Below are positions 33,224 to 46,666 of a DNA stretch of 64,000 nt, piece after piece. The notes under the pieces were generated by a model. The model did no database searches. It was not told the DNA's origin and was given only the letters and a program-made list of their open reading frames with translations. The number at the start of each line of letters is the position of its first letter. Within the stretch, counting starts at the first letter, position 1. Both the position numbers and the translations under genes were made by a program. Source of the stretch: Ottelia alismoides (Eukaryota > Streptophyta > Magnoliopsida > Alismatales > Hydrocharitaceae); the NCBI GenBank assembly GCA_037367405.1, contig JAZKJV010000085.1, positions 744,001 to 808,000 of the forward strand. Reading direction: 5' to 3'.

Positions 33224-35632
33224 GAATTTCTGGAAACTCAATGTCCAAAGTTCGTGATCAGGAGATGGTCGCTCGAAGCAAGGGGGAGTACCTAAGATAT
33301 CGTTTCCAGTTCGTGGGCGTCCTCGGTCCACGGAAATCCAGTTTTCAGAATTGCACAGAAAGGTGAGGATTTTGAAGGTCACTCAAAACTTGGGCCAGCA
33401 AGGAGACCAACATCAAAGATGAAGTCAAGGTGACGGAGGCTGCCCTGGCCGTGATTAATGGTGCGTTAGCCGTGGACCCCCTAGACGAAATCCTAGCCCA
33501 GCTTGAAAGCGACATCAAGTCCCACTACGAGAGCCTGCAGAGCGACCTTGAATCGGCTTGGAAACAAAAAGCCGAGTTGACTGGCTTACTCTGGGAGACC
33601 GAAATACAAGATTTTTCCATATCTCCGCAACTGCGCGTAAAGCGAGAAACGCCATTCCTTTCCTCCTCACAAGCGATGGCCTTTTGCTCGACAAACCGGC
33701 CTTAATAGCAAACGCGGCAGTGGATTTCTTTGGTGACCTCCTTGGCCCACATACGATTGATGCCAGCACAATGCCGCCGCCCGCACCAAAAATGCGGCTA
33801 ACAACTGCGGGCAGAGAGTGGCTCGAGCGCCCCTTCGAGGAGGCTGAAATACTTGAAGCTCTTAAATCTATACCCTCTTCGAAAGCCCCCGGGCCGGATG
33901 GTTTCAACAGGGGATTCTTCAAACGACACTAGCCCCTAATAAAACAAGATCTCTGCGAGGCTATCAAATACCTCTACCAGGGAGGTAATCACGTCAAAGA
34001 AATCAACCAAACTTTCCTTACACTTGTGCCGAAGACATCCTCCCCTAATGAGCTCTCGGATTTCCGACCTATATCCTGCTACAACCTCGTTTACAAGGTC
34101 TTTGCCAAGATGCCCGCCACTCGGGTAGCCACCGTTCTTCCACAAATTATCTCCAAAAACCAATCAGCATTCATTAAAGGCCGCACCTTGGGAGATAGTA
34201 TGAGGCTTGCACAAGTGATTATGTTGGGGTTCGATAGGAGGACGGCGTCAAATCGTGCTTGCCTCAAAATTGATCTAACCAAGGCAATCGACACTATCGA
34301 CCATGATTTCATTCTTCAATGCCTGAAAGACATGGGTTTCGGAGATCGTTGGATCTCATGGATCAATCAATGCATCTCCACAGCCTCGTTCTCTGTCTTG
34401 GTCAATGGCACTCCTCACGGTTACTTCAGGGGAACTAGGGGTCTACGACAAGGGGATCCCCTTAGCCCGCTCCTGTTTGTTGTTGGCATGGAAGCCCTCA
34501 CTTCGCTGGTGGAGATTTATGTAAACAAAGGGGCGCTCAAACCTCTTGCCTGCGGCCGTAGACCGGCCTTTGACACACCAACGCACCTAATCTATGCTGA
34601 CGACCTCCTCTTCCTTTGCAAGGCCACATCCAAATCGCTCCTCGCAGTCAAAAACATACTCAACAAATTCCGCTAAATGTCGGGCCTTGCATGAATGCTC
34701 GCAAGAGTAAGCTCTTCCGCCCAAAGAATGCCACTGCTAACTTTGGAATCTGTCTGCGGCTAGGATTGCTGCGCCACTCACTCCCCACCACGTACCTGGG
34801 TCTACCGCTTTCCTCCTCGTTTGGACGTGGCTCCTCGGCTAGATTGCTTGAGGACAAGGTTAGGGCCTTGCTGAGCGGCTAGAAGGCAAAGGCCCTAACT
34901 TTCGCCGGCCGGGCCCAATTATTGAAGAGTGTCGTTGCCGGGCTGGTCCTTTTTTGGGCTGATGGCACGATCATCCCGTCTCGTACTGCTAGAAGGATCG
35001 ATATGATATGTGCTGCATTCCTTTGGAATCACGGCCTGCACTCCATTGCTTGGGACACCATTTGCCTCCCTAGATCGGAGGGGGGAATTGGAATACGATC
35101 TGCGGTTACTGTTAAAGCGGCAATGGCAATTGCCTGGGCTTGGAAAATATTGAACGTGGGCTCCTCGCTTTGGTCGGAGTACATGAATGCCAAGTATCTA
35201 CGCCCGGATGCGTTCTTCGAAATTGGGCTTGCAACATCGGCCTCTCCTGTTTGGAAGCACATACTCGCATCCCGCCCCCTACTCCGGCCACGCATTGGGG
35301 GATCTCTCCCCCCTACTTCGAAATTGGACTTTTTTAACACTCTTTACATTGTTATTTCTTTTATTTAAAACTATATTCTTTACGTATAGTAAGCATGTGT
35401 TCTTATTATTTTGTTATTCTATCCAAATAATTGCAAAGAACTTCTGTCTATTGTCCTTATCAGTTCTTCTTCCCGTACTACTGCTTCTGCTGGAATTTTC
35501 TTAGGAGCTTCGCTAAAGTTTAAGTCTATAATATATATCTATCTATGTTGTCCTCTCAGGTTCTCCGCTTTCTTAGTGACCCCCTCCCTCTCTGCATAGA
35601 TCCCGACTTTTCTTCTAAGACAAAAAAAAGAT
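33224..35632 (+). mobile_element. Second L1-type LINE, 5' truncated
   Basis: Only the middle and 3' part of ORF2 remain, followed by a 3' UTR and an A-run (35621-35629). Flanking decamers AATTCTCAAT (33214-33223) and AATTTTCAAT (35633-35642) are a plausible, slightly decayed target duplication. The endonuclease, ORF1 and the C-terminal zf-RVT region are missing, the last lost by internal deletion since coding stops near 35310. It is a different LINE family from the one at 9538: GC-rich, with little sequence in common. Confidence 0.8.
33430..35310 (+). pseudogene. LINE ORF2 reverse transcriptase, frameshifted but with intact active site
   Basis: The pieces, in order, are 33430-33590 (linker), 33558-33932 (SRVDWLTLGDRNTRFFH, SSKAPGPDGFN), 34026-34676 (RPISCYNLVYKVFAK, NQSAFIKGR, LKIDLTKA with the first catalytic Asp, LRQGDPLSPLLF, and LIYADDLLFL with the catalytic pair intact), then 34922-35310 (AAFLWNH, WDTICLPRSEGGIGIR). 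Stops at 33930 and 34674 and frame changes near 33590 and 34680 break it. Compared with the element at 9538, the RT active site is unmutated. Confidence 0.88.
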
Positions 35633-35642
35633 AATTTTCAAT

Positions 35643-36552
35643 CTCTAAATAGTTTGGGAAGGTCTGTTAAATCCATAATCTACTTTAGATTAACTTCATG
35701 CATTTTTTGTATTACTACAATTAAATTTGAAATATTCCTGATAGTTTCTTAAATTTGTTATTGTTGTATTGTCATATGTTGTTAACTATATTTCTATAAA
35801 GGAAACTGCATAAACTTTCTAATGCTTAGCATATAGCTGTCGTTGGTTTGAGGAACTTGACTTTGGTGATTAATGTCTGAATATTTTATGTTGATCTTTT
35901 TTTAGATGCCTGGCACGTGGATTATCTACATTAAATTTATTTCATGCATTTTTCATTTGACCATAGTCAAATTTGTAATATTCTTGGTATAGCTTCTTTG
36001 ATTGTTAGTTGTTGTCATTGTATTTTCCTATGCAGTTAGCCATATTTTTGTAAAATAAACTACATGAACTTTACAATGTTCAGCGTATAATGTTATATCA
36101 ATAAAACATGTGATATGTACATGTGATGTTGGCTTGACAAAAAATTTTATGTGAATAATTTGTTTTGTTAATGACAAGTTTCTTTTCTAATTTGCGTGAT
36201 TCTCTTGAACTTTGTGTATGTAATGTTGACGAATAGTCTACTAGGTAATAAAATGGTAACAAGCATATAGTCGGGTTACACGAAAGAAAATAGTCCAGGT
36301 ATATGACGTCCAATCTTCTGCACTTCTTGCTTATAAATTTATAACTCTTATGGTTACTTTAGAATATGAATGTTCTTTGCTCCGGTTTCAACTTTATTAT
36401 TTTCCAAAGGTACCCTACTTTGGGCTAACATCATATGTAAAATGTATTGTTATTTTCTGTTGTATACGTACGCATTATCTTGAGAGCAAGATGCATTTTT
36501 GTATATAACTTCTGATTTATAAAATTGATTGCACTCTTTCGGTTTACTTTTA
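35643..36552. other. AT-rich spacer with internal duplication
   Basis: No gene. Two similar stretches, about 35680-35830 and 35925-36080, share 'tttcatgcatttttt/c', 'caaatttgaaatattc/taatattc' and 'catgaactttacaatg/cataaactttctaatg', so this is an old tandem duplication of about 250 bp. Confidence 0.55.
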
Positions 36553-36702
36553 GGGTTCGTTTGATTGTAGGGTTGGACAGGGTTAGGTTGGGTTGGAGTA
36601 CCCCTGTGAATGGAATTGTGAGGAGAAATGGGAGGGTTGGAAGGAGGGGTACTCTGGGTTGGGCCAATCCAACCCTGCCCAACCCTGCAATCAAACGGAG
36701 CA
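36553..36702. mobile_element. Tourist-like MITE, gggttggg family
   Basis: 150 bp with arms 'gggttcgtttgattg' and the inverted 'tgctccgtttgattg', flanked by TTA (36550-36552, 36703-36705). The interior 'gggttggacaggg' and 'ccctgcccaaccctgcaa' match the copy at 25541-25680. Confidence 0.8.
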
Positions 36703-37186
36703 TTAGGGAAAAGTTATTCTACGGGTAAATAGCCTTATATATATATCTAATGGGCACAGGGTTCATTGGATAATTTCCCTATATATATACATGATTGTAA
36801 TTTCTAAACAATGTTTATCTTTATATACATGTATGATTAATAATTGAGAGCGTAAATACACACACTCACATGTCAGGGTTCAAATTACTTCATAAAGGCA
36901 ACATATGATATCTTGACAATTGTATACAACTTACTTGACTGTATATTTTCTATGTTCTACATGATGGGTTATGAGAGTACAATCATAGTTGTTATTGTTA
37001 ATGTTTAACACATATTTGTATTCTGAGTATCTTGGTATTTCTATACAACGTACTTGACTATATACTTTCTATATTATGCATGATAGGATTACAAAAGTGC
37101 AATCATAGTTATTATTGTTAACGTTTAACACATAGTTGTCTTCAACTTTTTAGTATTTATTAAAATTTCTCATTGTCACATGATGC
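36703..37186. other. AT-rich with tandem-like duplication
   Basis: Stretches 36912-37010 and 37038-37135 share 'caacttacttgactatata', 'atgataggttatgagagt/gattacaaaagt' and 'gcaatcatagtt.ttattgtta', an old direct duplication of about 126 bp. It lies just before a Helitron terminus and may be part of it. Confidence 0.6.
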
Positions 37187-37214
37187 CGCCGCGAAGCGCG
37201 GGTATGCACCCTAG
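37187..37214 (+). mobile_element. Helitron 3' terminus
   Basis: A GC-rich hairpin (ccgcg-aag-cgcgg) is followed at about 8 bp by CTAG (37211-37214) and a T. This 'gccgcgaagcgcgggtatgc' form is typical of plant Helitron ends. I could not find its 5' TC end. Confidence 0.75.
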
Positions 37215-37454
37215 TTATAACTAAATTTCACATCATAATGCGTTTACCCCCCAAATCTCAATTCGTAGCGCTGCGTCACCATCGTATTGGGCCCCTCACA
37301 CACATGTCCTTCCCCTTGTTGGAAATTTTAGAGAAGTTATTTGTTAGTCATTTGTTTTTTGTACTTTAATTATATTTGAGATTCTTGCAATAATACCCTA
37401 TATTTGAAGTTTTTGTGATGATAAATTTAACATCTTTGAAAAAAATAGCATATT

Positions 37455-37785
37455 TAGAAACTTCAAATGAGGTGGGAGCTTTCCTAAGTTAAGGAAAGTC
37501 ACTAACAATTTAGGCATTTCCTTGTATATTTTACATTTTATTATGTCATAAATTTAATGATAGATGTTAACATCACATTTACCTCAAGATATATTTAAAA
37601 AATATGTATACATTGGATGAAAATGTTGGTTACATATAGTTGCTATATTTTTATAAAACATTCTGATTATTATCATTCTACAATGTGAAACTTACAGTTT
37701 TACAAAATTTATACATGCTTCTACTAAAAAATGATGGCTTTAAAAGCTCAAGAAAGACCTCAACTCATTTGAAAAGGGCCCACGA
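37455..37785. mobile_element. Small inverted-repeat element
   Basis: 'cttcaaatgaggtgggag', then 'ctttcctaag' (37461-37490), is mirrored by 'ctcaagaaagacctcaactc', then 'atttgaaaag' (37747-37776). Related arms occur at 41812-42095 and 42421-42450, so a small dispersed family is present. The exact ends are unclear. Confidence 0.5.
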
Positions 37786-37820
37786 TATGTACATGTATGT
37801 GTGTAGGGGGTCCTTCCAAT

Positions 37821-39120
37821 AAGGGACGAAGACAAGGGGAGCGGGAGGGAGCTTGGCCCCCCCGTCTCCCAATTTATTTATTTATATACTATTATATTAT
37901 TATAATATAATATGATCTATATACAAATTAGTGAACTATAAACATCAATAAGTTGTATATAATAGCTCCCCCATCTTCATCTGATCCGTCACCGTATCCA
38001 TATCATACATGTTTTGACATCGTATCCGCAGTTGCTTTTAAATGGATACGGATTTCGATATCACTTTCATATCAACAAATGTCTATATCCGTGTCTGTAT
38101 ATCCGTTTTAATATATAAATATTGTTGTACATTCATTTTTAACTTTAATATAATATAATTGTATACCTTCTTTCATCATATTTAGCATAATATTTATGAT
38201 CTCAATACATTGAGTATATTTTTATCATATGTAATCCATGCAATACATGTATATTTAAGTTAATATATAGAGTATTTCTAATATTATTCATATACGATCG
38301 ATATCTGTTTTATACTGATATACATTTTTTGCGGATATGTATCATATTTGCATCCGTCAATATCTATATAGACGTTCACATTTGTATTTAAAAACAAATA
38401 AGGATGTGGGAATGCTTTAGAAACAACATCGTTTTAAAAACAGTTCGGTATCCATTTTATATCGATACCCATTGTCACATCAATACTGGTGATCCATATA
38501 GAAATGCTTAGGTATCGCATTTTTAGCGACGATTAGTTCAAATTCTAAAGAATAGTGATGGATAAGTATTCTATATGATCTCTCACTACATCGCTAGTTC
38601 TAACATAGAAATTATCATGTAGAAAATACTATTCGTTGTTATATACTTAAAAATGGATAAAATATGACATATTTAAAATAATCTGTATAGACTCATTTTG
38701 TTGTAGTAAATCATTCCCGTTATTAAAGAAATACACTTGACTATTAGCATTTAAATATTGTAAAATGTGTATTTTATATTTTTTAAACACTTTCATTTAA
38801 AAATAAATAAAATCAATATAATGGTGGAATTATTAGGAGCGATGTAGTTTTACCTATTGAAAAATCTTAAATTCAATGGTATAACTTAACATCTTGTTAA
38901 TGAAGGGTATTGTTGATTGAATAATTTTGTAGGGATCTTTTTATCAATACCAATATTTGTTGAGATATTTATGTGAAATTGTAAGCTTACAACAATATCT
39001 TGGTGAAATAAACTTGTAAACATATTTTAATAATTACAACAAGGAATAATAAGAATGATGAATCATATATCTAGTCGCAATAATTTGGCCCCCAAGTAGA
39101 ATTTTCTAGCTTCGTCACTG
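37821..39120. mobile_element. 1.3 kb hAT element with perfect 8 bp TSD
   Basis: The right end, reversed, is CAGTGACGAAGCTAG. The left end AAGGGACGAAGACAAG is its decayed partner. Both are flanked by CTTCCAAT (37813-37820, 39121-39128). 'ggcccccc' blocks near both ends are typical of this hAT group. The interior has 'cggatac/gtatccg' words like the Ac-like element at 7722 and a CACTA-like 'ttttgttgtagta' end at 38697. No transposase. Confidence 0.82.
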
Positions 39121-39646
39121 CTTCCAATGGAACGTAGTGAAGGATATGGGGGGAATCCTTAAGCGCATCATGGAAGCGTGATGATCGCATCGAATGCGAT
39201 CGGGAGCGATTAGTCGCATTGGTCGCTCCGGGCAGCGGAAATTAAAAGTTTTTACGTGACGAAACCACATGATCGGAGAATACTTCTTGGATCGTTTTGT
39301 CTAAACCATAAACAAGTAATAGGATTACCTCTTGAAGCGTGGTTGCGATCGAGTCTCTAAACAAAGAGACCTCCTGTCGCAAGTCCAATCCGACGGAGGA
39401 GACGCTTGCGAGCACGTGGATGAGACGCGTGCTTCTCGCAATTCATGTTGATGATCCAAGCCACGGATCTCCTGATATCGACAAACGAGATGCAACGTCT
39501 TCTTCACGATCAAGGCACACCGAAGTAGATGGAGATGCACGAGCAAACGATCGAGCAACATAGTAACGACGCTGCAACGATGGAGGATCTCTCTATGGCA
39601 TCTATGGTGGACGACCACATGAGAGATAGAGAGAGTGGGCGTGCAT

Positions 39647-39653
<7 letters not shown>

Positions 39654-39685
<32 letters not shown>
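39654..39685. repeat. (AG)n microsatellite inside the solo LTR
   Basis: About 16 AG units. The equivalent CT tract in the other C LTR (17595-17610) is half as long. Confidence 0.95.
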
Positions 39686-39690
<5 letters not shown>

Positions 39691-39730
39691 TTAATCATAT
39701 GTCATTGGAAGAGCAAGGGGTACCTCTTCT

Positions 39731-39736
39731 TATATA
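39731..39736 (-). promoter_or_regulatory. TATA box of the solo LTR
   Basis: TATATA on the minus strand at the position of TATAAAA in the sister LTR, just upstream of the CT/AG tract. Confidence 0.5.
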
Positions 39737-41813
39737 GGGTTTTGGGAGTCCATGGATCTCAATCCATGGACAATACACAATCAATGGTTGAGATTGATTT
39801 GTGTTTCTTTCAATGGCTATGATCTTGTTGTAAAAAAACAACAACAATTAATTTAATTTAATATATATCGATAAATCAATATATTTAAACTCAAATCAAT
39901 TAATTATCCTTGGAGATAATGAGGAGATAAACCATATCCCCTATAAAGAGGGACTGCTACAACATCTCATGAGATCTCATTATCTAATGACATCTCATTA
40001 TCTCATGAAATCCCATTATCTCATGAGATCTCATTATCTCATAAGATACCATTATCTCATGATATCTCCAGGATTTACAACAACAATTGTTGTAAATTAT
40101 TTCACAAAAAAATTCATAATTATCTTATGAAATATTACAATCATGCCATTGAAAAAATGTGAATCACATTCACATCCCAAAATAAAATGTAATTATATTT
40201 TAATTAATCATCCAATGTGAATCCAATTCACATCAATAATTAATTAACAAATATAAAACACAATATGCTCTCTCTCTAATATATTATAAATCATATTTAT
40301 AATATATATGATTAATATGGACAGAGCTATCCATATAATTCATATCCATGATAATTAAATGGTATTTAATTATCTTAGATCTGTATTCTCATGTGCCAAA
40401 ATAATATGAATCACATTCACATTATTCACATCTTTGACAATTAAATCACATTTAATTATCTCAGATAACTCTCCTAATAATATGAATCAAATTCATACTA
40501 TCCATGATAATTAAATCGCATTTAGTTATCAATTTTCTCGATGCTCGAATACATATATCAACAATGAAATTATCCATGAACTCTTTCAAGGATAATGCGC
40601 TTTCTCCGCGGATACTTGAAGATAAGGACAGGGCGATTGTATTGTTCCACGTATAGTGACTTGGATATTGAGATCACATCTCAAATCCAGATCTCGGGCC
40701 TGCCATAGATGCTTGATTAAATCAAGACCACAAATCTAATCTTTTCATTGCATATGAATCACATTCAGATCAATGTCCAACATTTGGACCAAGATCAGAT
40801 TACTTCTCTACTGAGAGGAGTCACTAAAATCCAGACCCATTTCATCACTCCCTAGGAATGGAAGCGTCACGGTTATACAATCGTTTATGATCACATCACC
40901 CTCAGGTATTCCCAATACCTGTACATCATGCATACTGGAAGACTCAGAATAAACCCGAGGTATTAGATCAACTTTATACTGTCTACTTCAGGGTTTTATC
41001 AGTAAGTTTCTCATTCGATCATTGGGAGTCGATATCGATCATATACTTTCCAAAAGCATATATCATACCTAGGTCTTGATCATACACTTTCCAAAAGTAT
41101 ATATCAAACCTACAAATTCAGTCAACCTTCCAAAGCGAGATGATCGTGCACGGAATTTGATTCTTTCCAATATCTCATGAGTAAGCTCATGTCTTCCGGT
41201 TCAGTAGTGAACCTGTATGATCCCTTTGAGAGATCATATTACTCATATGCCCTTATATGCACACCAGCGTGCCGGTGTATAAACTTTGGTTAGGTCATCA
41301 ACTTATTGGTCTGCCAAATGTACATACTCAGACATATAATAACACATCTGTCTCTGGTCAGAGGATGCGTGCCTATATCATCACAACATATGATATAGGA
41401 CTTTGGTTATCTCGATCTCGTTAAGTCAACTCTTTGACCTAACTAATCTAACACCTCTGAAACTCTATTCCTATGCAGAGGACATGCATTAAGAGGTCGG
41501 TCATATATCAACCTATGTGAGAAAGGATTGCCATCTCCTACTCAGGCTGGAGATCATCTCTTAATAATCATTTGACGGTGCTTGATGATTCCTCAATCTA
41601 ACCCTTTAGATATTCATTCAAGCACCAGCCTCTATGATTCAATTATTAAATCAACAGCTGTATAATTATTAAGATGGTCATGGTACATAACCCTAATTGT
41701 ACTAAGGGACCTATTATGCAAATTAGTTATTCTTCATTTCAGATTAAGGAGTGAATTTTCAATAACATTTATTACATAATGGCTCGTCGTGGGCTCCCAT
41801 GTCCAACACGTAG

Positions 41814-43172
41814 TCCTTCCTGAATTCAGGAAGGCCACTATATTTTTGTAAAAGAATACAATCACTTTAGTAAAATGAGTAAACAGTCTATATTATAACT
41901 ACACATTAAAATATAAAATTGCACATTGTAAAAAACAATACTGCACATTGTATTTTTTTTTACTAAATGCAAATATCAAAGCTGCACATTGTAATATAAA
42001 CTGTTAACTTATTTTAATAAAGGGATGGTGTTCTTTTTACAAAAAATAGAGGTGACCTTCCTAAACTCAAGAAGGACCGCATCTTATTTAAAGTCCCCCC
42101 TACTATATGTGTGTGTGTGCGCGCGCGCACACAAAGTGTGTGTGTTGGGGAGTGTGCACCAAGGTATATGTAAGTCTACATGCACCGACACTATAAACAT
42201 CTACTTTTTTAATTTTTTTTGAAATGAATCATTGAGGGATTTACTTAGAATAGTAAGTGGATTATGTTTTTCAAATTTTGCATAAAATAGACATTCCTAA
42301 TATGTCCATCTGAAGGGGCCGATTTCAGTAATTCTAAGACTATTAGAATTTGACGGTCTTGATGAATAAGTTAAAAATCGTGAATTAAGTTGAAATTTGA
42401 ATGACATTGTATTGATATATAGGGACCCTTTCAAATGAGGTAGGGTCTCGCCATTTCTACAACGAGCCGTCAATGAGAGTCGTGGGATCTCGATCTAACA
42501 AAAGGGCATCTCAATCACTGTATTTTACTTTTAATTTAGATTTTTGTAAATCCTATCGAATTTTTTTGTATTATATATTTGTAGTTATGTAAATTTGACA
42601 ACGTATTTTTTTAACATTCACATTCGGTAGTTTTTGTAATTTAAGTATTTTCATTAGTAAAATTCACAATGTCCTTTGTACATTGCAAGATTGCAATTTA
42701 TTTTTGCATATCATTACCAACATTCTTTGAAGGTAAAATATGAAAAGCGTTGTTATTTTTACGCATTGTATTGTAAAATAGGTGATTCGTTTTTAAGTCT
42801 TTCTATGTAACTTATCATAATTGTAAATATTCGCACTATCTTTGTTAAGTTCGTACTCAATTTGTAAAATTCGTGGTCCATTTGCAATATTTGCATTTTT
42901 TGTCGAGTTCATGCTCGCTTTGTAAAATATATATGGTTATCTGCAAAATAAAAAAATAGTTAGTAGTTTATCAATTATTTTTTGGATTATTGAGATTTAT
43001 AAAATCAATGGACCATTGTAAAGTACAATGCCATTTTATGTAAAAATAATCTCTCACATTGTAAATAGAACCTATGTGCACGTCCAAACCATCACACAAG
43101 ATGACTTCATGGGTGCATGATCTAGATGATGTCTAGGTACATGTTTCTCTCTTGGTGTTGAAATGCTTTTGG
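41814..43172. other. AT-rich region with repeat scraps
   Basis: Contains the inverted-repeat scraps noted at 37455 (41812-42095; 42421-42450), a TG/CG alternating tract (42107-42132, potential Z-DNA), and many 'gcacattgta' words (41917-41995, 42660-43060). No gene. Confidence 0.5.
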
Positions 43173-46100
43173 TGAGGGTCTAACGTATCGCATAAAGCGG
43201 TAACAATGTCGCTCTAACGATCCCTCACGAAAGACGAATCAAATAACAATTAACCCACAAAATATATCAAACAATGCAAAACAAAAATGTGGAGTTAAAA
43301 ATTATTATAACTCTACAAAAGGTGAGCATATGTGCAGAGTGTCGAACACATGGAGCACACAAGATAAATTGAGAAATTAAATTCCAAAAATGTTCTCTTG
43401 GTCTCTGTTTTTATTGTATTTTGTATGGATTTTAAATATACATTTTTTGTCTTTTTATATTTTTTATTATTTATTTTATATTTATTTTATTTTTTTATAT
43501 TTTCATATTTATAATGTTCCTTCTTTTTAATTAGTTGTAATATTATATATAATATATGTATATAATATAGATACCATAGATAATAAGTATATAAAATAAA
43601 GATAAATTCTAGATAATACCCTAAGACACGGTCTTTTTATTTTTGTAAGGTATTGAAATATATTTTTAGTATTTTTAATTATTATTATTATTATTATTAT
43701 AACGATATAAGTAAATATAACTATATATGTTACATAGACTAGTATATGCATAAATATAGATATAATTACTCAAAATGGACCAAATAAATTATTTTTATCT
43801 TTTTATAATTTTTTCTGTTTTGGTATGTTTTCTTATCATTTTTACTATTTTTTGGATTTTTAGTTGGATAAAAATGTCAAAATAATGACTTATGTTAATA
43901 GGCCAAATTATTTTGGAATTTAAAAATATATAAATAGCTCCAAAATTATAAAACTATTTTTAATATATAATATAAATATAATACATAAATAGAAACAAAT
44001 ATTTTTTAAATTTTTGTAGAATTTTTAAAATGTTTATAAGGATTTAGGGGCTTTTAATTTTTAGTGATTTTCTTTTGTTATTTTAGGATTTTTTCTACAA
44101 TTATACATTAAACTAATAGTATATATATTTGGATTTTTTTCAAAATAATTTTATAAATTTTATGTATTTTTAAATGTCAACATGGAGAAAATGCAAGTTT
44201 TTTTAATTTTTAAAAATTGGAAAATAGTTTTAAATGGTGCAAGAAAAATATATGTGATTTACAGTGTGTTCAAGCACTTAGTATTTCCCCAGAAATTTTG
44301 GATGCCAGATGATATTTTTTTAGTAAACAAAATAGAAGAAATAAAAACATGTGTACAGTTAGGGACCTAAACGTAATTACCCAAATTTTTTTTCTATTTC
44401 TGAACCCCTCAACAAAACCTAGGGCTTAGTATGCAAAATACTTAGAATAAATAAGTCAATTTACGTTGGTAGGGGTATAAATGCAATATCAAAGTACAAG
44501 GTCCAATTTATAATTTATCCAAAAAGTGTTACACTGGATTTGATATTTAATGGACTAAAATGAAATTCAACAAATTGGAGGGGCCCCTTTGCAAAAAGAC
44601 CTAGGGACCAAAGTGCAAATAATATGAGCTTAGATTCAAAGTACAAATTTTACAAAAAACTTTTTAATTGCAGATGAATGCTTTTGGATTAAAAATAATA
44701 TACGAAAATACAAGTTTGGGAAAGCAAAAAAACCTCGAAAAGCAAGATCGGATGGCTGAGATCCACTCATTTGGACGTGTGGTGCTTTCTCATTGGGTGG
44801 TACCCCTTCGCTGACGGACGCGTGAAATTTAGACCGAGGGCTCGGTCTAACAGTGAGTTGCAGGCACGATCCAACTGTTTATGTCTAATCTGGAGCTCAA
44901 GGTTGATCGGAAGGCGGGTAGTAACAAAGGCGGAGTGACGATGGACCATTGGGGCAGAGTAGAGCTCCGATGAACTACGGGGATGACGATTTGAGCTACG
45001 ACAATGGAATAAAACCTAATATAAAAGCATAAATTAATCCTAAGGTTAAGAGTTACCTAAAAAGCAAGAAAAGAAAGCAGATCCAACCTAAAACAGGGAG
45101 CAGGGGTACCTCACCAGTGGATCTCCAACTAGATATGGATCATCGACTTCGGTCCTCTTCCTCCATACCCGAAGGGCCGAAAAGGTTGATGTTGTCACCA
45201 GCAATACCTAGCATATGAAATCAGGGGATTTTAAGGGGGAAAACACGATCAAAAATAAAAAAATGGATGGAGCGGAGGTATATGTAAAGGAGGTCAATGG
45301 ATGGGGCAGTGTGCTCGATTCAGTGCTCCTCGGATTGAGAAATCATACATGCACGTGAAAGGTCTAGGATCGAGAAGCAAAAGCTCAGAAGGAATCAATC
45401 GAAAATAATGAAAGAATAGAGAGGGAAGATCGAGGAAACATTGAAGAAAGGTCTGCCGAATGTAAACCGAGAGGGGAGTTGACCGAGATCAACTCTGATA
45501 CCGCCCCCATCGGTCCACGTAGACCAAGAAAAAGACAAAACAGAAAAATAAAACCTTATTAATTCGGATTAAAATAATAAATGAATTTATTGTTTTAGGT
45601 TAAAACATATAAAATATTTATTATTTTCTGTAGTATTTTATGGTGATTTTTATTTATTTTTACAAGTTAATTTAGTATAAGTTATTTTTTTACAAGTATA
45701 ACAATAGGTATATTTACCTATAAAGTAGGTATTTTATTTTTATTTTCTATTCTATGGTTTATTATTTTATATTCATAATTTATATATTTATAAATTATTT
45801 TATTACATATAAATATATTTTTATTGTATTTTTCTAAGGATATTTGTAAACTTAGATAAATATATCTATTTATTATATAAGTATAAGCGTGAAAAATTCA
45901 TCTATATATTTTTATATGCTTATTTATTTTATTTTATTTTTAATTGTTATATTTTAGCTTTTTATGTACATATGTTATAAATAATATTTATAAAATTAAA
46001 AAATATGAAATAGTGAAAAATATAAAGAATAAATAAAATGATTACTTTATTTATGTATACTATACATAGGGGTCCAAAACTTAACTTTTGCATCTTAACT

Positions 46101-46666
46101 CTAAATTAAATGAATTCATTAAATAGCTTACTAAAAGTTGTATACAATCAAATGTGATTTTGATCATTTTTGGTGCAATATGGAGAATATACAGGTCTAT
46201 GAAGTTTGCATTTTTCGGTTTTTATTCTGAGTGTATAAAGCACATTGTGCATTATGTGAAATAAATTTTATACTTTTCTATGTATTTTTATGTACAACTT
46301 TCATGTACAAAGTTTTGATTTATAAATAACAAAGAATAAAATATGCCCTAAAATGATCTTATTGAATAACAAAAATTAGGATTTTATTGTGTTTATTAGC
46401 ACTTATCTCCACATACTTTATTCCTTGTCGACCCAGTCATCATGATGCCTAGGTCTCAGGGTTTTGGGTCATTCAATACCTATGGTATTTTATTTCGTTT
46501 TCTTTTCTTTATTCCTTTATTTTTTCTTTATATAGGTTATTTTATATAATATTTACATAATAAACAATATAAGTCGATTTATGCAATATAGTGCTATATA
46601 CATGCATTTAGCTAGGCTTTAATGGCCAAAATGAAAGAATAAAGGTAATTAAATGGAGATTCATCA
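43173..46666 (-). mobile_element. Family A LTR, minus strand (3' LTR)
   Basis: The reverse complement begins TGATGAATCTCCATTTAATTACC and ends near GTTAGACCCTCA. It matches the A LTR at 51162 in its parts: 'gacccaaaaccctgagacctaggcat', then a GTCNACGT-type palindrome relic and inverted GAGTTGA..TCAACTC (45484-45520), an AT-rich tract, then 'tgttcgacactctgcacat', then 'ttttgtagagttataat'. A purine tract (acaagaggg on the minus strand) directly precedes the LTR start, so this is a 3' LTR with its interior to the right. Confidence 0.8.

Larger units (their letters stand above)
39138..41808 (-). mobile_element. Solo LTR, family C, perfect 5 bp TSD
   Basis: The reverse complement begins TGTTGGACATG and ends ATATCCTTCA and follows the LTR at 15474-18107 end to end (2671 versus 2634 bp). 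CGTAG flanks it on both sides (39133-39137, 41809-41813). A single LTR inside a target duplication is the product of LTR-LTR recombination that removed the internal region. Confidence 0.95.
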
